6,491 nt of DNA from an uncultured Clostridia bacterium (GCA_934647145.1 CAKUFB010000155.1:1-6491); one strand, 5' to 3'; counted from the first letter of the stretch, positions 1 to 6,380 are shown. Program-made: numbers and translations. The notes: generated from the letters alone by a model not told the origin.

Positions 1-422
1 TAGAGCAGCACGGCGACCGAGTTGGCCAGGTTGAGCGAGCGCGCCTCGGGCCGCATCGGGATGCGCACGCAGTCGTCATAGCGCCTTTCCAGCAGCTCCT
101 CGGGCAGGCCGCGGCTCTCCCTGCCGAAGAACAGGAAATCGCCGTCGCGATACTGCGCCTGGGCATAGCTCCTGGGCGCCTTGGTGGTGGCGAAGAAGCA
201 GCGCGCGTCCGGGTGCCGGGCGAAAAAGTCGTCCAGGCCGTCGTACACGCGGTACTTCATCAAAAACCAGTAGTCCAGTCCCGCCCGCTTCATGTACCTG
301 TCGTCCAGCCGGAAGCCCAGCGGGCGAATCAGGTGCAGCATGCTGCCGGTCGCGGCGCAGGTTCGGGCGATGTTGCCGGTATTCTGAGGGATTTCCGGCT
401 CGACGAGCACGATGTTCATCAT
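1..422 (-). CDS. trmL: TrmL, tRNA (cytidine/uridine-34-2'-O)-methyltransferase, 3' end cut by window edge
   Basis: SPOUT-family enzyme that transfers a methyl group from S-adenosylmethionine to the 2'-O of the wobble nucleotide of tRNA-Leu isoacceptors in the cytoplasm. The 140 complete codons visible show all three SPOUT signatures: PEIPQNTGNIARTC at residues 9-22, the glycine-rich loop DFLFFGRESRGLP at 95-107, and the knot segment IPMRPEARSLNLANSVAVLL from 121. The family is about 150-160 residues long, so only some 10-20 residues are missing beyond position 1. The start is a doubled ATG (MMNIVLVEP). I chose the first because AGGAG at 435-431 is 8 nt upstream of it, against 11 nt for the second, at 419. 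It is the last visible gene of the rqcH cluster, 11 nt after the VanW stop, and its ribosome binding site overlaps that stop codon, which suggests translational coupling. Identification is very secure; substrate specificity is inferred from the family. Confidence 0.95.
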   Translation of the reverse strand, partial: MMNIVLVEPEIPQNTGNIARTCAATGSMLHLIRPLGFRLDDRYMKRAGLDYWFLMKYRVYDGLDDFFARHPDARCFFATTKAPRSYAQAQYRDGDFLFFGRESRGLPEELLERRYDDCVRIPMRPEARSLNLANSVAVLL

Positions 423-433
423 ACGCCCGTCTC

Positions 434-1969
434 CTATCGGCCCACGTAGTAAATGTTGCCTGCGGCGGGGTAGGTGCTGTAGCAGAGCACCTCGCTGGAA
501 ATCTCGTCGCCGTTCGCGTTGTAGCGATGCTTGTACGCCACGGCCTTGTAGCCCCCGTGCGCCTTCTGCTTGAGCTCGGTGATGCCGGTGGGCAGGTCGT
601 TGGTGTAGCGGTATTCGTCCTCGCCCGGCTCCAGCTCGGAAAGCGTCTCGGAGGTGATCTTGATGTACTCGCCGTTCGGCAGCTTCTGGCCGTAGATCGA
701 CATCACCAGGTACTTCTTGTCGTTCTCGGTCACGATTTCGCCCATGATGTAGACCGGCACATTGCTGGAGTTGGTAAACTTGAAGTCCTGATTGGGCCAG
801 GAAACGGCCGCGTCCTTGCCCTTGTCCACGTAGTTGACCGGGCGGGAGTGCGGGTTGCGGGTGGTGATGGTCAGGTCGGACTTGACCACGGCGTTAAACA
901 GGGTGGTGGACACCTGGCAGATGCCGCCGCCCACCTCCTGCACCGACAGGCCGTCCGAGAACGCGCCGGCCTCCTTGAAGCCGCGCTCGGCGGTGCGCTG
1001 ACCCACCGTGCCGTTGAACGAGAAGGTCACGCCCGGATCGACGCGCACGCCGCTGAGAATCTCCACGGCCAGCCGGATGTTGTTCAGGCGGTTCTTGCTG
1101 CTGTCATAGATGCGCGTCTTGGCGCTGTCTACCAGGCCGCAGGTCTGCTGAAGCTCCGCCTGCGTCAGAGCGGGTGCGACCGTCTGGGCGGAAACCGCCA
1201 CCGTGCCGCCGCCCGCGCCCGAGGTGAGCGCCGACAGCGCGCTCTGGTAGAGCTGCTCCCTGTCCACCGACAGGCCGCTCCTTTCGGCGGTGAACACGAA
1301 GGATCGATTCGCCGTATCGAAGGAGGCGACGCTCGCGTTCTCCGCCTCATAGGAAATGGAATCGGCCACGTCGTCGGTGATCATGCGCAGCAGCGACTCG
1401 TCGAAGCCCGAGGTCACGGCGAACGCCGCGCCCTGCTCCCTCACCTGCCGAATCTGCTGATAGCGGCTCTGCACGCTGCCTGTGTGGCCGATCTGGTAGG
1501 CCTTCGAGGCGATTTCCTCGTAGTCGGACTGGTAGTCCAGGTCGTCCGCGGTGACGCTCCAGGTCTGATTGCCGTAGACCAGCGTGACCGAGCACTGCGC
1601 CTTCTTCGCCTCCTCGCGGGTCTGAAGCGAGGCGAGCACCTCCTGATACGACCGGCCGGACACGTCCGCGCCGTCGATCGTCACGCCCTCGTAGTAGCCG
1701 TTCTGATCGACCGTCTGGCGCATGACCTTGAAGTCGCGATAGGCCAGCTGCTCGCGCCAGGCGATAACGCCCACGCCCATGAGCACCGCGCTCATCAGGA
1801 TCGTGACCGGCCATGCCCACCAGCTGCTTTTCTTATTGCGTCGCTTTTTCCGGGAGTGCGCGCTCTTCTTGCGGCGCGCGGCGTTCGCGCGGGAGGCGTT
1901 GCTGCGTGCGGAGGATTTCCTTGCGCCTTCGCTTTTCCTGCGTGCGGGCGCGGTTTTCTTTTCAGGCAT
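434..1969 (-). CDS. Membrane-anchored VanW-domain protein with C-terminal G5-like domain
   Basis: Predicted cell-wall protein of 511 residues. Residues 1-48 are extremely rich in Lys, Arg, Ser and Ala and should be cytoplasmic. One hydrophobic segment (about 49-70) anchors the protein with the remainder outside. Residues about 85-275 fit the YoaR-type putative peptidoglycan-binding region that usually precedes VanW. The VanW domain spans about 296-410, with the hallmark GGGICQVSTTLFNAV at 347-361 and the NPHSRPV motif at 372-378. The tail (about 440-511) has the G5 pattern: PTGI, a Gly-Gly turn at 472-473, NANGDEI, and a final VG. VanW domains of Clostridioides difficile have been reported to act as L,D-transpeptidases using the conserved Cys; Cys351 is the equivalent residue here, so wall cross-linking is a reasonable inference but not shown. 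The start is supported by AAGGG (1982-1978) 8 nt upstream. The gene begins 18 nt after rqcH, in the same transcription unit. Despite the family name, nothing nearby suggests vancomycin resistance. Confidence 0.9.
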   Translation of the reverse strand: MPEKKTAPARRKSEGARKSSARSNASRANAARRKKSAHSRKKRRNKKSSWWAWPVTILMSAVLMGVGVIAWREQLAYRDFKVMRQTVDQNGYYEGVTIDGADVSGRSYQEVLASLQTREEAKKAQCSVTLVYGNQTWSVTADDLDYQSDYEEIASKAYQIGHTGSVQSRYQQIRQVREQGAAFAVTSGFDESLLRMITDDVADSISYEAENASVASFDTANRSFVFTAERSGLSVDREQLYQSALSALTSGAGGGTVAVSAQTVAPALTQAELQQTCGLVDSAKTRIYDSSKNRLNNIRLAVEILSGVRVDPGVTFSFNGTVGQRTAERGFKEAGAFSDGLSVQEVGGGICQVSTTLFNAVVKSDLTITTRNPHSRPVNYVDKGKDAAVSWPNQDFKFTNSSNVPVYIMGEIVTENDKKYLVMSIYGQKLPNGEYIKITSETLSELEPGEDEYRYTNDLPTGITELKQKAHGGYKAVAYKHRYNANGDEISSEVLCYSTYPAAGNIYYVGR

Positions 1970-1987
1970 GTCGAAGTCCCTTCTCCT

Positions 1988-3715
1988 TTACTCTGCTTCT
2001 TTGGCGATGTGGTCGCACGGGGTCACGTACAGCGTGCGCTGCTGGGTATAGATGACGAAGCCGGGCTTCGCGCCCGCGGGCTTCCTGACGCGCTTTTTCT
2101 GCGTGTAGTCGACCGGCACCTGGTGTCCGGTGCGCCCCTTGCTGTAGTAGGCCGCCAGGCAGGCCGCCTCGTGCAGCGTGCGCTCGGTGGGCCGGGTGTT
2201 GACCACGATCACGTGCGAGCCGGGCATGTTTTTGGCGTGCAGCCACCATTCCTCCGGCTGGGCGGTCGCGGTCAGCTTGTCGTTCTGCAGGTTGTTCTTG
2301 CCCACCAGGATGACGTCCCCGTCGGTCGAGGTAAACTTCATCGGCTGGGAGGGCGGCAGCGCCTTCATCTGCCTGCGGCTGCGGTTTTCCTTCACGTAGC
2401 CCTGCTTTTCAAGCTCCGCGCGGATCTCGGACAGCTCGGCCTCCTCCTGGCACTTGCTCAGGTTGTCCATCTGTCCCTCGAGGTAGTACAGCTCCTCCTC
2501 GGTCTTCGCCTTCTGCTCGGCGGCCAGCTTCTGCGCCGAGCGCGCCTTCTGATAGAGCTTGAAGTAGCGCTGGGCGTTGGCCCCGGGCGACAGGCGCACG
2601 TCCAGCTCAATCCGCAGCGGTTTGCACTCCGGGTCGTAGTAGTTGGGCAGGTCGGCAAACCGCGCGCCCCGCTCGATCTGCGAAATCGAGGCGGTCAGCA
2701 GCTCGCCCTTGACGCGGTATTCCTCCATGCGCTCGCTGTCGGCCAGCGCCTCCGCCTGCCGGGCCAGCTTCTTCTCGCAGCGCTCGATGTTGTTCTTGAG
2801 CACATGGCTGATCGAGGCCGACTTCTGCCTGAGCCGCTCAATCTGCTCGCGCGTGCGATAGAACGCGTCCAGCGCCTCGCCCAGGGTGGCGAAGGTCTCC
2901 CGCCTGAGAGAGGAGCGGGTGCGGTACTTGAACGGGGTCACGTCCGCGGCCTTGCCCTCCTCGTCATAATAGACGGTCGGCGCGTCCGGAAGGTTCTCCC
3001 TTTTTAAAAGCTTTACCAGCATACGCGCGGCCGTTTCCCGGTCGCAGCTTTCGGCGCGCGCCGCCTCGTCCCCGGCGATGCGCAGGGCGAACTCGCGGGC
3101 GGTCGCGGGCGACAGACCGGTCACCGCGGCCGACAGCGCCTGGGCAAGCGTCCCCTGCATGACCAGGCGCGCGAAAACGTCCGCCTCCTCCGCCTGATCG
3201 TAGGGAACCTTGTCCTGCATGGGCGGCCGCTCGTAGACCAGGCCGGGCAGCACCTCGCGCACGCGGCTGATCTCCTCGGTCACGTGCCGCGCGCTGTCGA
3301 TGATCCTGCCGGCCGGGCCGACCAGTATGAGGTTTGAGTGCCTGCCCATGAACTCGCACACCAGCGTCTTTTTCGTCAGGTCGCCCATTTCCTCCATCGT
3401 CTCGAACTCGACCTCGAGGATGCGGTCGCCGCCCACCTGGCGCACGGCCTGCACCCTCGCGCCGCTCAGGTGCTTGCGCAGCAGCATGCAGAAGGTCGGC
3501 GGCTCGAGCGGGTTGTTCTTTTTCAGCTGCGTAATCTGCGCGCGGGCGCTGTTCGGACTGGCCGAGAGCAGCAGCGGGCAGTTTTTGCCCTGCGCGCGAA
3601 TGAGAAGCACGACTTCGTCCTGTTCAGGCTGGGTAATCTTGTCCACCCGCCCGCCGGCGAGCGCGCCCTGCATTTCCCGGGCCAGGTACCCCAGCATGAG
3701 ACCGTCCATCGGCAT
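1988..3715 (-). CDS. rqcH: RqcH, NFACT-family ribosome quality control protein (Ala-tailing factor)
   Basis: Bacterial homologue of Rqc2/NEMF. It binds 50S subunits that still carry peptidyl-tRNA after a stall and recruits tRNA-Ala so that a C-terminal poly-alanine degradation tag is added. Older annotations call it FbpA/YloA, a fibronectin-binding protein. The 575-residue length is normal for the family. The NFACT-N domain covers about 1-170 and carries Asp97-Arg98 in GGDRIL, the same position as the tRNA-binding DR pair described in Bacillus subtilis RqcH. A helix-hairpin-helix-like part (about 175-270) is followed by a charged coiled-coil region (about 280-440). NFACT-R (about 455-570) has GKNNLQNDKLT at 472-482 and WWLHAKNMPGSHVIVV at 490-505. 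The start ATG has GGAGG (3730-3726) 10 nt upstream. It is the first gene of the minus-strand cluster, about 50 nt from its predicted transcription start. No broken or missing motif was seen. Confidence 0.96.
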   Translation of the reverse strand: MPMDGLMLGYLAREMQGALAGGRVDKITQPEQDEVVLLIRAQGKNCPLLLSASPNSARAQITQLKKNNPLEPPTFCMLLRKHLSGARVQAVRQVGGDRILEVEFETMEEMGDLTKKTLVCEFMGRHSNLILVGPAGRIIDSARHVTEEISRVREVLPGLVYERPPMQDKVPYDQAEEADVFARLVMQGTLAQALSAAVTGLSPATAREFALRIAGDEAARAESCDRETAARMLVKLLKRENLPDAPTVYYDEEGKAADVTPFKYRTRSSLRRETFATLGEALDAFYRTREQIERLRQKSASISHVLKNNIERCEKKLARQAEALADSERMEEYRVKGELLTASISQIERGARFADLPNYYDPECKPLRIELDVRLSPGANAQRYFKLYQKARSAQKLAAEQKAKTEEELYYLEGQMDNLSKCQEEAELSEIRAELEKQGYVKENRSRRQMKALPPSQPMKFTSTDGDVILVGKNNLQNDKLTATAQPEEWWLHAKNMPGSHVIVVNTRPTERTLHEAACLAAYYSKGRTGHQVPVDYTQKKRVRKPAGAKPGFVIYTQQRTLYVTPCDHIAKEAE

Positions 3716-3772
3716 GAATCAGTTTCCTCCATATTTCAACCGGCGCAGCGCGCACAGAATATTCCATTTCTT

Positions 3773-3801
3773 ATTATATCCTACTCTTCGGCAAAAGGCA
3801 A
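3773..3801 (-). promoter_or_regulatory. Sigma-A-type promoter for rqcH-vanW-trmL
   Basis: On the minus strand, TTGCCT (3801-3796) is followed after exactly 17 nt by a consensus TATAAT (3778-3773). Transcription should start near 3766, giving a leader of about 50 nt before the rqcH ATG at 3715. It is the only good promoter seen upstream of the three-gene cluster. The -35 box matches consensus at 4 of 6 bases and the -10 box at all 6. Confidence 0.8.
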
Positions 3802-3814
3802 TCGAATTTTCCGT

Positions 3815-3830
3815 GCATTTCCGGAAATGC
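3815..3830. promoter_or_regulatory. Perfect 16-bp palindrome between divergent promoters, candidate operator
   Basis: GCATTTCCGGAAATGC is a perfect inverted repeat lying between the two -35 boxes: 13 nt from the rqcH -35 and 2 nt from the -35 of the GerMN gene. A third half-site, TTTCCG at 3808-3813, sits exactly 10 bp (one helical turn) from the same hexamer at 3818-3823. The position suits a regulator binding site acting on one or both promoters, most directly the plus-strand one. The cognate regulator is unknown; chance occurrence is possible but unlikely for a 16-bp perfect palindrome at this spot. Confidence 0.5.
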
Positions 3831-3832
3831 GC

Positions 3833-3861
3833 TTGCCCCGCCTCGCCGCGTGTGATAAAAT
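3833..3861 (+). promoter_or_regulatory. Sigma-A-type extended -10 promoter for the GerMN gene
   Basis: TTGCCC (3833-3838), a 17-nt spacer, then TAAAAT (3856-3861) preceded by TG at 3853-3854, which is the extended -10 arrangement. Transcription should start near 3867-3868, giving a leader of about 70 nt before the chosen ATG at 3937. Both boxes are slightly off consensus (4/6 and 5/6), compensated by the TG element. If correct, this is a housekeeping promoter rather than a sporulation-sigma promoter, which bears on the role of the gene. Confidence 0.7.
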
Positions 3862-3865
3862 GGCA

Positions 3866-3881
3866 GGTATGGCGACATACC
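3866..3881 (+). promoter_or_regulatory. Hairpin or palindrome at the predicted 5' end of the GerMN transcript
   Basis: GGTATG (3866-3871) and CATACC (3876-3881) are perfect complements around a GCGA loop, which belongs to the stable GNRA class in RNA. The element overlaps the predicted transcription start, so it could be a protective 5' hairpin in the mRNA or a DNA operator over the start site. Sequence alone does not decide between the two. Confidence 0.45.
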
Positions 3882-3921
3882 CCCTCGCGCCGGCGAATAG
3901 ACTTGCCTTGAAACGGAACGC

Positions 3922-3930
3922 AAGGAGGGT
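3922..3930 (+). promoter_or_regulatory. Ribosome binding site that decides the GerMN start
   Basis: AAGGAGGGT precedes two in-frame ATGs. The first, at 3931, follows the GGAGG core by only 2 nt, too close for initiation. The second, at 3937, is 8 nt away, which is ideal. The coding region is therefore called from 3937. Confidence 0.8.
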
Positions 3931-3936
3931 ATGCGT

Positions 3937-5037
3937 ATGAAGCCAATAAACGATCAACGGAAGCTCTATCTGCTGGCGGCGGCGCTGCTCGCGCTGTCGG
4001 TCGTATTGTGCCTGGTGTGGAGGGTGTGGGAGCCGCCGAAGGAGGCAGTTGTCCCGTCCCCGACCGCCCCGCCCGAGGCGACCGCCCAGCCGACCGCCCA
4101 GCCGGACGCCACCACCTCGCCGGTCTCCGCGCAGGGGACGCTCGAGGGCGGCGTGCGCACCACCGTCTATTATCAGGACAACTATGGGTATCTGGTGCCG
4201 GTCGAGAAGACCATCGCCGAGCAGACCGGGGTGGCCAGGGCCACGCTCGCGCTCATGGTCTCCTCCCCGCGCAACGACATGGAGGCCGCGCGGCTGGGTC
4301 TGCGCACGGTCATTCCCGAGGGCACCGAGCTCGACCTGGACATCGCAAACGGCAGCGCCCGCATCAACCTGACCGGCGACGTCTCCTCCCTGCCCGACGC
4401 GCAGGCCGAGGCCAACATGGTCAGCGCCATCGTGCAGACCCTCACCGAGTTCGACTCGGTCGAGACGGTCTCCTTCCTGATCAACGGCCGGAAGACGGAG
4501 AAGCTGCCCCACGGCACCAGCCTCTCCGGCGCGTTCTCGCGCGGCCTTGTCAACCTGGAATCGGCCTCCGCCTCGCTGCCGCCCGAGGAGGCGCAGACCG
4601 TCATGCTCTACTTCCCGGGCGACTCGGCCTCGGTCATCGTGCCGGTCACGCGCATGGTCTACGGCCAGGCCGACGTGAACACCGCCGTGCTCGAGCTGCT
4701 CAAGGGGCCCAGCGCGCTCAGTCCGCTCGAAAACGCGCTGCCCTCCGGCTGCGGCCTGATCGACGCGACGCTCAAGGACGGCGTGGTCACCATCAACTTC
4801 ACCTCCGACTTCATCAAGATCGCCGAGGAAAGCGACGGCGGCCGCATGGCCCTGCGCGCGCTCTCCCTCACCTGCTCCCAGTTTCCCGGCGTAGAGCGGG
4901 TCGAAATTCAGGTCGAGGGCAAGCCCTACGATACCGGCCTGCCCACCTCCGCCCTGCCCACCTTCGTCAATAGCGCCGACGAAATCAACGAAAACCGCCT
5001 GCTCTCCCAGTCCGCTCAGCTCTTCGAGCTCGAGTGA
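3937..5037 (+). CDS. Exported protein with two GerMN domains (GerM-like)
   Basis: Predicted 366-residue membrane-anchored extracytoplasmic protein. Residues 1-9 are short and polar, and 10-31 form a hydrophobic signal-anchor. Cys25 sits in SVVLC, which lacks the small residue needed before Cys in a lipobox, so this looks like an uncleaved anchor and not a lipoprotein as in Bacillus GerM. Residues 33-66 are a Pro/Ala/Thr linker with TAQP repeats. GerMN domain 1 spans about 74-203 (TTVYYQDNYGYLVPVEKTI, LGLRTVIPEGTELD, ARINLTGDV, VETVSFLINGR). Domain 2 spans about 220-335 with the same order (VMLYFPGDSASVIVPVTR, ALPSGCGLIDATLKDGVVTINF, VERVEIQVEGK). In Bacillus, GerM supports the channel linking mother cell and forespore and spore germination; GerMN domains also occur in vegetative wall proteins, so the role here is open. 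It is transcribed divergently from rqcH. The longer form from 3931 would add only Met-Arg. Confidence 0.9.
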   Translation: MKPINDQRKLYLLAAALLALSVVLCLVWRVWEPPKEAVVPSPTAPPEATAQPTAQPDATTSPVSAQGTLEGGVRTTVYYQDNYGYLVPVEKTIAEQTGVARATLALMVSSPRNDMEAARLGLRTVIPEGTELDLDIANGSARINLTGDVSSLPDAQAEANMVSAIVQTLTEFDSVETVSFLINGRKTEKLPHGTSLSGAFSRGLVNLESASASLPPEEAQTVMLYFPGDSASVIVPVTRMVYGQADVNTAVLELLKGPSALSPLENALPSGCGLIDATLKDGVVTINFTSDFIKIAEESDGGRMALRALSLTCSQFPGVERVEIQVEGKPYDTGLPTSALPTFVNSADEINENRLLSQSAQLFELE

Positions 5038-5054
5038 GGGGAGGACGAAGGGAA

Positions 5055-5077
5055 CGCTGGGGAGACGGCTTTTCTGA
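5055..5077 (+). repeat. 23-nt motif, copy 1 of 2 in the window
   Basis: The motif begins CGCTGGGGAGA and ends TTTTCTGA, starting 17 nt after the GerMN stop codon. It matches 6381-6403, which starts 6 nt after the stop of the next gene, at 18 of 23 positions with no gaps. Two related motifs placed just after consecutive genes suggest a dispersed intergenic repeat, though two copies alone are weak proof. Confidence 0.4.
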
Positions 5078-5094
5078 GAAAAGCCTCTCCCCAG
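5057..5094 (+). terminator. Long stable hairpin after the GerMN gene, terminator-like but without a T tract
   Basis: CTGGGGAGA (5057-5065) pairs perfectly with TCTCCCCAG (5086-5094). After a single bulged C at 5066, GGCTTTT (5067-5073) pairs with AAAAGCC (5079-5085) around the loop CTGAG. This gives 16 base pairs with one bulge, 19 nt after the stop codon. No T run follows on the plus strand (ACCCCTCACG comes next), so it is not a classical intrinsic terminator; it could block 3' exonucleases, be a weak terminator, or be part of an intergenic repeat element. Confidence 0.6.
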
Positions 5095-5148
5095 ACCCCT
5101 CACGAAAAGCACTTGCAAGATAATCTGTTTTCTATCAGCCAACCGCAA

Positions 5149-5172
5149 TTCTTGCCCGAGATGTGGCAAGAA
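5149..5172. promoter_or_regulatory. 8-bp inverted repeat upstream of the THUMP methyltransferase gene
   Basis: TTCTTGCC (5149-5156) and GGCAAGAA (5165-5172) are perfect complements separated by 8 nt. The repeat lies in the 221-nt gap between the GerMN and methyltransferase genes, about 90 nt before the downstream start. It could be an operator or part of the same intergenic repeat as the hairpin at 5057-5094. I found no convincing promoter in this gap: TTGCAA at 5113 has no -10 box at a proper distance, and GATAAT at 5119 has no -35. Confidence 0.35.
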
Positions 5173-5258
5173 CAAGGGGGAAGAACAAACTGACCCTTCC
5201 CACCAATCCGCGCAATTCCCGCATGGAACGACGCACAAAAGAAAGAAGGAACCGCCTC

Positions 5259-6374
5259 ATGAATTGGACTGCAAGCACCGCCTTTGGCCTGGAGGGTCAG
5301 ACCGCGAAGGATCTCAAGCGACTGGGCATTGAACAGGTCTCGCCCCGCCAGACCGGCGGCGTAGACTTCACCGCCACCCCCGAGCAGGCGTACCGGGCCA
5401 ACCTGTGGCTGCGCTGCGCCGACCGGGTGCTGCTCACCGTGGGCCGGTTCGAGGCGCGCTCCTTCGAGGAGCTGTTCGAGCAGGTCAAGGCGCTGCCATG
5501 GGAGGACTACATTCCCCTGCGCGGCGCTTTTCCCGTGCGCGCCCACTGCGCCCGCTCCACGCTGATGAGCCCGTCCGACTGCCAGTCGATCACCAAGAAG
5601 GCGGTGGTCGAGCGGCTCAGGCGCACCTACCGCACCGACTGGTTCGAGGAGGACGGCGCAATCTATCAGATCGACGTCTCGATTCACGCGGACGTGGTCA
5701 CCGTCTCGCTGGATTCCTCCGGCCAGGCGCTCTCCCGCCGCGGCTATCGCACCTGGAACGGCGAAGCCCCCCTGCGCGAGACGCTGGCCGCCGCGCTGGC
5801 GCTGCTCTCCCCCTGGCGAAGCGCGCTGCCCCTGCACGACCCCTGCTGCGGCACCGGCACGCTGCTGATCGAGGCCGCCTTCATCGCCCTGAACCGCGCG
5901 CCGGGTCTGATGCGCGAGTTCGCCTGCGAGGGCTGGGGCTTCATGCCCGAGAACGCCATGCGCCAGGCGCGGGACGAGGCGCGCGAGCTGTTCGAGGCGG
6001 GCAAGGCGCGCCCCGTGCGCATCTCCGGCTCGGATATCGACCCGCAGGCGCTGGAGCTGGCGCGCAGGCACCTTCAGCAGGCCGGCCTTTCCGGGCGCAT
6101 CACCCTCGAACGGAAGGATCTGCGCGACCTCACGCTGACCGAGCCCGGCGGCGTCTTCCTCACCAACCCGCCCTACGGCGAGCGCCTGGGCGACCGCAAG
6201 GCCGCCGCGGCCGTCGAAAAGCAGCTCTGCCTGCTCAAGTCCCGCTGCCCTTCCTGGACGCTGTGCGCCATCAGCGCCGACCCGTCCTTCGAGCGCCACG
6301 CCGGCCGCCGCGCCGACAAAAAGCGCCGCCTGTACAACGGCCGCCTGGAGTGCGACTTCTTCACGTTCAGGTAA
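5259..6374 (+). CDS. rlmL: THUMP-domain class I SAM-dependent RNA methyltransferase (RlmL N-terminal half / YpsC type)
   Basis: Predicted 371-residue cytoplasmic enzyme that would N2-methylate a guanosine in 23S rRNA, by analogy with the RlmL half of E. coli RlmKL (m2G2445). A ferredoxin-like N-terminal part and THUMP domain cover about 1-155 and bind RNA. The Rossmann methyltransferase domain has motif I, DPCCGTGTLLIEAA, at 194-207 for SAM binding; the acidic motif GSDIDPQALELAR at 257-269; and the catalytic NPPY at 303-306 in LTNPPYGERLG, typical of exocyclic amine methylation. The C-terminus NGRLECDFF is also family-typical. Length matches YpsC (about 385) and there is no fused RlmK domain. 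The reading frame is open from 5163, but I chose ATG 5259 because AAGGA (5246-5250) lies 8 nt upstream and homologues begin near MNWTASTAFGLE; the extra upstream residues are basic and unlike the family. The exact rRNA target is inferred. Confidence 0.92.
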   Translation: MNWTASTAFGLEGQTAKDLKRLGIEQVSPRQTGGVDFTATPEQAYRANLWLRCADRVLLTVGRFEARSFEELFEQVKALPWEDYIPLRGAFPVRAHCARSTLMSPSDCQSITKKAVVERLRRTYRTDWFEEDGAIYQIDVSIHADVVTVSLDSSGQALSRRGYRTWNGEAPLRETLAAALALLSPWRSALPLHDPCCGTGTLLIEAAFIALNRAPGLMREFACEGWGFMPENAMRQARDEARELFEAGKARPVRISGSDIDPQALELARRHLQQAGLSGRITLERKDLRDLTLTEPGGVFLTNPPYGERLGDRKAAAAVEKQLCLLKSRCPSWTLCAISADPSFERHAGRRADKKRRLYNGRLECDFFTFR

Positions 6375-6380
6375 GGGCTA

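Noticed and set aside
434..1969. The VanW name as a sign of a vancomycin resistance cluster.
   Set aside because: No vanR/S, vanH, ligase or vanX-like gene is present; VanW-domain proteins are common chromosomal genes in Clostridia.
527..3007. An 826-codon open frame on the plus strand opposite the VanW and rqcH genes.
   Set aside because: It spans two real genes and their junction, its translation is a low-complexity mix rich in Leu, Arg, Val and Gly with no family motif, and it is explained by GC-rich third positions on the coding strand.
1988..3715. Annotation of the NFACT protein as a fibronectin-binding adhesin.
   Set aside because: It has no signal peptide or wall anchor and carries the RqcH-specific Asp97-Arg98 and NFACT-R motifs, so the cytoplasmic ribosome quality control role fits better.
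3719..3946. A 75-codon minus-strand frame across the divergent intergenic region, as a possible small leader gene of rqcH.
   Set aside because: It would start inside the GerMN coding region, well upstream of the predicted rqcH promoter, with no ribosome binding site, and it overlaps both promoters.
3781..5238. A 485-codon open frame on the minus strand opposite the GerMN gene.
   Set aside because: It crosses the GerMN gene, its promoter and both intergenic regions, and reads as Gly/Arg/Leu/Asp-rich noise typical of antisense frames in GC-rich DNA.
5163..5258. A 32-residue N-terminal extension of the THUMP methyltransferase.
   Set aside because: The segment is basic and unlike the family, there is no ribosome binding site at 5163, and ATG 5259 has AAGGA at 8 nt.
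5100..6299. A 399-codon open frame on the minus strand opposite the THUMP methyltransferase.
   Set aside because: No recognisable domain and composition typical of an antisense shadow; the plus-strand frame carries clear methyltransferase motifs.
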